DNA from: Comamonadaceae bacterium OTU4NAUVB1
GTDB taxonomy: Bacteria; Pseudomonadota; Gammaproteobacteria; Burkholderiales; Burkholderiaceae_C
Assembly: GCA_024372625.1 (NCBI GenBank)
Contig: CP099605.1
Coordinates: 2,108,001-2,172,000 of the forward strand
Direction: 5' to 3'
DNA: 64,000 nucleotides
Below are positions 60,344 through 64,000 of this stretch, piece after piece (the first letter of the stretch is position 1; each line of letters starts with the position of its first letter). The notes beneath the pieces were generated by a model. That model was not told where the DNA came from, searched no databases, and was given only the letters and a program-made list of their open reading frames with translations. Made by a program: the position numbers and the translations under genes.

Positions 60344-61378
60344 TCATTCGACCTTGACGCCGCGCGCCTTGATCACCTGGCCATAGCGCTTCCTGTCCGT
60401 GTCGATGGTCTTCTGGAGTTCGGCCGGCGTGCTGCCGCGCGGCGTGGCGCCCTGCGCGATCAGGGCCTGCCGCATGTCGGGCAGCGCCACGACGTCGCGG
60501 ACATCGGCCGACACCTTGTCGAGCAGCGCCGGCGGCGTGCCGGCCGGCGCCAGGAGCGCCACCCACGAGCCCGATTCGGCATCCGGCACGCCCAGTTCGG
60601 CCAGCGTGGGCACCTCCGGCATGGCCGGCGAGCGCTGCGCGCTGGTCACGGCCAGGGCGCGCAGCTTGCCGGCCTTGACGTAGCCGGAGGTCTCCAGGAT
60701 GGAGGCGAACAGCATGTCGACGTGGCCCGCCATCAGGTCCGCCATGGCCGGGCCACCGCCCTTGTAGGGCACGTGCACGAACTTCACGCCGGCGGCCTGC
60801 TGGAAGATCTCCGCCGTCAGGTGCGGCGAGCCGCCGCTGCCGGAGCTGGCGTAGGTGAACTTGTCGGGCTCGGCCCTGGCCAGCGCGATCAGCTCCTTGG
60901 GCGTCTTCGCCGGCACCTTGGGGTTGACGACGAGGGCGAAGGGCAGCTCGGCGAACAGCGACACCGGCGCGAAGGCGCGGTCGGCGTCGTAGGGCATCTT
61001 GTAGAGCGACGGATTGATCGACTGCGTGCCGACGTTGCCGATGAGCATCGTGTAGCCGTCGGGCTTCGCCTTGACGACCATCTCCGCGCCCACCAGCCCG
61101 CCCGCCCCGGTGCGGTTGTCCACCACCACCGACTGGCCCCACTTCTGCCCGAGCCGCGTGGCCAGCAGCCGCGCGGCGATGTCGGTGCCGCCGCCGGGCG
61201 CGAAGGGCACGACGAAGGTCACCGGCCGCGTCGGCCAGGGCGCCGGCTGCGCGGCGGCCGGGCGCGGCGCGGCGACGGCCAGCATCGCGGCGGCCACCAG
61301 CAACGGCAGCGCCGGCACCGGCCGCGGGCGCGCCACCGGACGGCCGGCCGCCGCCGCGGGGAGGGAAATCTTCGTCAT
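60344..61378 (-). CDS. Bug family (TctC-like) binding protein
   Basis: A 344-residue periplasmic binding protein with a signal peptide (about 1-44, LLVAAAMLAVAAPRPAAA), WPTRPVTFVVPFAPGGGTDIAARLL, SVVVDNRTGAGGLVGAEMVVK, VHVPYKGGGPAMADLMAGHVDML and KAGKLRALAVTSAQR. It directly follows the dehydratase gene after 109 bases and leads the run of three Bug genes. The three sequences differ clearly from each other, so they are not a recent tandem copy; each may bind a different acid, or one may serve a sensor. Confidence 0.9.
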   Translation of the reverse strand: MTKISLPAAAAGRPVARPRPVPALPLLVAAAMLAVAAPRPAAAQPAPWPTRPVTFVVPFAPGGGTDIAARLLATRLGQKWGQSVVVDNRTGAGGLVGAEMVVKAKPDGYTMLIGNVGTQSINPSLYKMPYDADRAFAPVSLFAELPFALVVNPKVPAKTPKELIALARAEPDKFTYASSGSGGSPHLTAEIFQQAAGVKFVHVPYKGGGPAMADLMAGHVDMLFASILETSGYVKAGKLRALAVTSAQRSPAMPEVPTLAELGVPDAESGSWVALLAPAGTPPALLDKVSADVRDVVALPDMRQALIAQGATPRGSTPAELQKTIDTDRKRYGQVIKARGVKVE

Positions 61379-61487
61379 GGATCGTCGTCCTTTCGGGTTG
61401 TCTCTTTGCTTCGTTGTCCGGCGCGTCGCGCGACGCGATCCGGGCGCCGTCCCGCGCCGTTGCCCGGGGCATGCCGCCCCCGACGGG

Positions 61488-63281
61488 TCAGTGGATGTCG
61501 GGCTCGCCCCGGCCGCCCTGCCCGGCCGGCGCGGTCCGCGCGACGCCCGCGCCCGGTCCCTCCGCCGGCGTCGGCTCGACGTAGTCCGGCGCCAGGAAAT
61601 CGAAATCGCAGCCGGTGTCGGCCTGCTGCACGTGCTTCAGGAACATCACGCCGTAGCCGCGGCTGAACTTGGGGATGGGGCGCTGCCATTGCGCGCGGCG
61701 GCGCGCGATCTCGGCGTCGCTCACGGCCATGTCGATGCGGCGCGCGTCGACGTCCAGCGTCACCAGGTCGCCATCGCGCACCAGCGCCAGCGGGCCGCCG
61801 ACGTGCGATTCGGGCGTCACGTGCAGCACGCAGGCGCCATAGCTCGTGCCGCTCATGCGCGCGTCGCTGATGCGCACCATGTCGCGCACGCCCTCCTTCA
61901 GCAGCTTCTGCGGGATCGGCAGCTGGCCCCATTCGGGCATGCCCGGGGCGCCCTGCGGCCCCGCGCTCTGCAGCACGATGACGCTGTCCTTCGTGATGTC
62001 GAGGTCGGGCGAATCGATGCGCGCGGCGAGGTCGTCGTAGTTGCGGAACACCACCGCCGGCCCGGTGTGGCGGCGCAGGTGCTGCTCCATCGCGGCGGGC
62101 TTGATGACGGCGCCGTCGGGCGCGAGGTTGCCGCGCAGCACGGCCAGGCCACCGCTCTCCAGCAGCGCCTGCGCGCGCGGGCGGATGACGTCCGCGTCGT
62201 AGACCTCGGCGCCCGCGATGTTCTCGCCCAGCGTCCTGCCGTTGCAGGTCATCTGCCCGCCGTCGATGAGCCCGCCCATGCCTGCGAGGAAGGCGCGCAG
62301 GCCGCCGGCGTAGTAGAAATCCTCCATCAGGTACTTGCCGCCGGGGCGCAGGTTGGCCGTGACCGGCGTCTCGCGCGCCAGTTCGTCGAAACGCGCCAGG
62401 TCCAGCGGCACGCCGGCGCGTCGCGCCATCGCGATCAGGTGGACGATGGCGTTGGTGGAGCCGCCCAGGCCGAGCACGGTCTTGACGGCGTTGTCGAAGG
62501 AGGCGGCCGTGAGGAAGTCCAGCGGCTTGAGGTCCTCCCACACCATCTCGACGATGCGCTTGCCGGAGTGCGTGGCCATCATGGCGTGGCGCGAATCGGG
62601 CGCGGGGATGGACGAGGCGCCCGGCAGCGTGAGGCCCAGCGCCTCGGTCGCGCTCATCATGGTGCTGGCCGTGCCCATGGTCATGCAGGTGCCCGGCGAG
62701 CGCGCGATGCCGTCCTCCACGTCCTGCCAGTCGTCCTCGGTGATGTTGCCCGCGCGCAGTTCGGCCCAGTACTTCCAGGTGTCGGAGCCCGAGCCCAGGA
62801 ACTTGCCCTTGTAGTCGCCGCGCAGCATCGGCCCGGCCGGCACGAAGATCGTCGGCAGGTTGTTGGCCAGCGCGCCCATCACCAGCCCGGGGGTGGTCTT
62901 GTCGCAGCCGCCCATGAGCACCACGCCGTCGGCCGGATAGGAGCGGATCAGCTCCTCGGCCTCCATGGCCAGCAGGTTGCGATACAGCATGGTGGTGGGC
63001 TTCTGGAACGCCTCGCCCAGGCTCATCGCCGGGATCTCCACCGGGAAGCCGCCGGCCTGCCAGACGCCGCGCTTGACCTCCTCCACCCGCTGCTTGAAGT
63101 GCGTGTGGCAGGAGTTCATGTCGCTCCAGGTGTTGAGGATGGCGATGACCGGCTTGCCGAGGTAGTCGTCGCGGCTGAAGCCCATCTGCGCCGTGCGCGA
63201 GCGGTGGCCGAAGCTGCGCAGGTCCTTCACGCCGTACCAGCGGTGCGAGCGGAGTTCTTCGGGTTTCTTGCGTGGGGTCAT
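61488..63281 (-). CDS. IlvD/Edd family sugar-acid dehydratase (L-arabinonate dehydratase-like)
   Basis: A 597-residue Fe-S dehydratase. Three conserved cysteines for the cluster are present (C58 in MNSCHTH, C126 in [10 protein letters not shown]199 in GTCMTMG), plus the Mg-binding and carbamylated-lysine region and the [12 protein letters not shown] substrate loop. The [19 protein letters not shown] start fits the sugar-acid branch (arabinonate, xylonate, fuconate) rather than dihydroxyacid dehydratase. A C-terminal tail of about 30 residues rich in Gly, Ala and Pro follows [10 protein letters not shown] start at 63281; the frame is open to 63347. It is divergent from nothing: the LacI gene upstream reads the same way, 214 bases earlier. 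Confidence 0.88.
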   Translation of the reverse strand: MTPRKKPEELRSHRWYGVKDLRSFGHRSRTAQMGFSRDDYLGKPVIAILNTWSDMNSCHTHFKQRVEEVKRGVWQAGGFPVEIPAMSLGEAFQKPTTMLYRNLLAMEAEELIRSYPADGVVLMGGCDKTTPGLVMGALANNLPTIFVPAGPMLRGDYKGKFLGSGSDTWKYWAELRAGNITEDDWQDVEDGIARSPGTCMTMGTASTMMSATEALGLTLPGASSIPAPDSRHAMMATHSGKRIVEMVWEDLKPLDFLTAASFDNAVKTVLGLGGSTNAIVHLIAMARRAGVPLDLARFDELARETPVTANLRPGGKYLMEDFYYAGGLRAFLAGMGGLIDGGQMTCNGRTLGENIAGAEVYDADVIRPRAQALLESGGLAVLRGNLAPDGAVIKPAAMEQHLRRHTGPAVVFRNYDDLAARIDSPDLDITKDSVIVLQSAGPQGAPGMPEWGQLPIPQKLLKEGVRDMVRISDARMSGTSYGACVLHVTPESHVGGPLALVRDGDLVTLDVDARRIDMAVSDAEIARRRAQWQRPIPKFSRGYGVMFLKHVQQADTGCDFDFLAPDYVEPTPAEGPGAGVARTAPAGQGGRGEPDIH

Positions 63282-63332
63282 GACGTGCGTGGGAAGAGGA
63301 AGGCCGGTCGAACGGGCACCACCGGCCGTGGA

Positions 63333-63346
63333 TGTTAGCGCTGTCA
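63333..63346 (-). promoter_or_regulatory. Candidate LacI-family operator
   Basis: TGTTAGC followed by GCTGTCA is symmetric at five of seven pairs around a central CG, the hallmark of LacI-family sites. It lies 52 bases before the dehydratase start; a further TTAGCG lies at 63355-63360. The adjacent LacI gene is the likely regulator. Confidence 0.45.
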
Positions 63347-63495
63347 TCCCGATCTTAGCGACGCCCGCGCGGCAGCGTCAACCGGGTTCTCCTGTAGACG
63401 TTCGCGGCCTTGCGGTGCCGCGTTGCGACACACCGAAAGACCGTTAGCAGATTCGGGGTGGCCGGGCGCGGCGCGGCGCGGTCCGGTGCCGCGCC

Positions 63496-64000
63496 TCAGG
63501 CGCTGTCGCGCTCGACGACCGAGAAGCCCAGGTCCATCACCTTGGGCACCACCTCGCGGCCCTCGGCGCGCTCGACGATGCAGCGCGCGGCCTGCCGGCC
63601 GATGGCGGTGCCGTCGATGCGCACGGTGGAGATGGCCGGGTGCGCGTGGCGCGCGAAGGCCAGGTCGCCGAAACCGACCACGCCCAGGTCGGCGGGCACG
63701 CGCAGGCCGCGCGCCTGCGCCTCGGTGATGACGCCGTGCGCGAGCACGTCGGAGCTGCACGCCAGCGCGTCCAGGGACACGCCGTTGTCCAGCAGTTCGG
63801 CCAGCGCAGAGCGCCCCGCCCCCAGCGTGGTGGGCGCCGGCACGCGGTGGACCGGCAGCGACGCGGACGCGTCCGGCGCCAGCCGCCGCCACGCCTGCTC
63901 GAAACCGGCGCGCCGCAGGTCGGCGCGGCGGTCGTCGCCGGTGACGATCACCGGGCGGCGGTGGCCCCGGCGGTGCAGGAATCGCGCCGTCGCGGCGCCG
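63496..64000 (-). CDS. LacI-family transcription regulator, C-terminal part (runs off the window)
   Basis: The reading frame is open from its stop at 63496 to the window edge (168 codons). It contains the end of a periplasmic-binding-protein-like effector domain: a FLHRRGHRRPVIVTGDD strand-helix start, FEQAWRRL, DALACSSDVLAHGVITEAQARGLRVPADLGVVGFGDL, HPAISTVRIDGTAIGRQAARCI and the closing VMDLGFSVVERDS. The DNA-binding helix-turn-helix lies outside the window. It precedes the sugar-acid operon on the same strand and probably represses it until an inducer sugar acid binds. Confidence 0.88.
   Translation of the reverse strand, partial: GAATARFLHRRGHRRPVIVTGDDRRADLRRAGFEQAWRRLAPDASASLPVHRVPAPTTLGAGRSALAELLDNGVSLDALACSSDVLAHGVITEAQARGLRVPADLGVVGFGDLAFARHAHPAISTVRIDGTAIGRQAARCIVERAEGREVVPKVMDLGFSVVERDSA

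Overview
The window is very GC-rich, compactly coded bacterial chromosome (roughly 70% GC by eye). Gene content points to the order Burkholderiales, probably Comamonadaceae: FlhDC-governed flagellar genes in the order fliA-flhF-flhA-flhB / motB-motA-flhC-flhD / fliC-fliD-fliS-fliT, many Bug-type (TctC) binding proteins, and a DmlA/DmlR pair. The family assignment is inferred; no rRNA or tRNA gene was seen.

Layout. 1-1118 (minus): end of a polysaccharide locus (partial glycosyltransferase, polyprenyl-phosphate sugar transferase). 1338-3451 (plus): zinc alcohol dehydrogenase with two small conserved proteins. 3517-31663: a large flagellar block. fliA, flhF, flhA, flhB, motB, motA, flhC and flhD lie on the minus strand, interrupted by a plus-strand orphan PAAR protein at 9596. 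A roughly 610-base AT-rich divergent regulatory region follows, then fliC-fliD-fliS-fliT. A dmlA/dmlR metabolic pair is inserted next, followed by fliE (minus) divergent from fliFGHIJK and fliLMNOPQR (plus). Chemotaxis genes and the flg genes are outside the window.

31647-37508: a small conserved protein, a VOC protein, and a MocR-type regulator divergent from a RidA plus polar amino-acid ABC transporter operon. 37585-43485: two divergent two-component systems (NarL type and NtrC type) and an SLC13-like anion permease. 43688-48844: two neighbouring genes sharing a repeated beta-rich module behind a perfect CRP-type palindrome, an MFS transporter, and an MHYT-GGDEF-EAL c-di-GMP protein. 49009-53554: a Bug protein with an FAD oxidoreductase, a maleylacetoacetate-isomerase-like GST, an alpha/beta hydrolase and a cupin. 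53614-55041: a lower-GC patch with a GNAT acetyltransferase and an Mrr-like restriction endonuclease, probably acquired. 55236-56373: a VOC protein and a sugar O-acetyltransferase. 56380-64000 (minus): a sugar-acid catabolic operon (LacI regulator, IlvD/Edd dehydratase, three Bug proteins, RraA-superfamily aldolase-like protein, D-2-hydroxyacid dehydrogenase).

How parts fit. FlhDC (class I) should switch on fliF-, fliL- and flhB-type operons, whose upstream regions partly share an 11-base motif. FliA then transcribes fliC and probably the motility genes from sigma-28 promoters. The export gate (FlhAB, FliOPQR), ATPase complex (FliHIJ), C-ring (FliGMN), MS-ring (FliF) and stator (MotAB) are all encoded, but no flhG was found next to flhF, and FliM lacks the usual CheY-binding N-terminus. 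In the rightmost operon the dehydratase and the aldolase-like protein suggest a non-phosphorylative split of a sugar acid into pyruvate plus an aldehyde; this is inference from neighbourhood.
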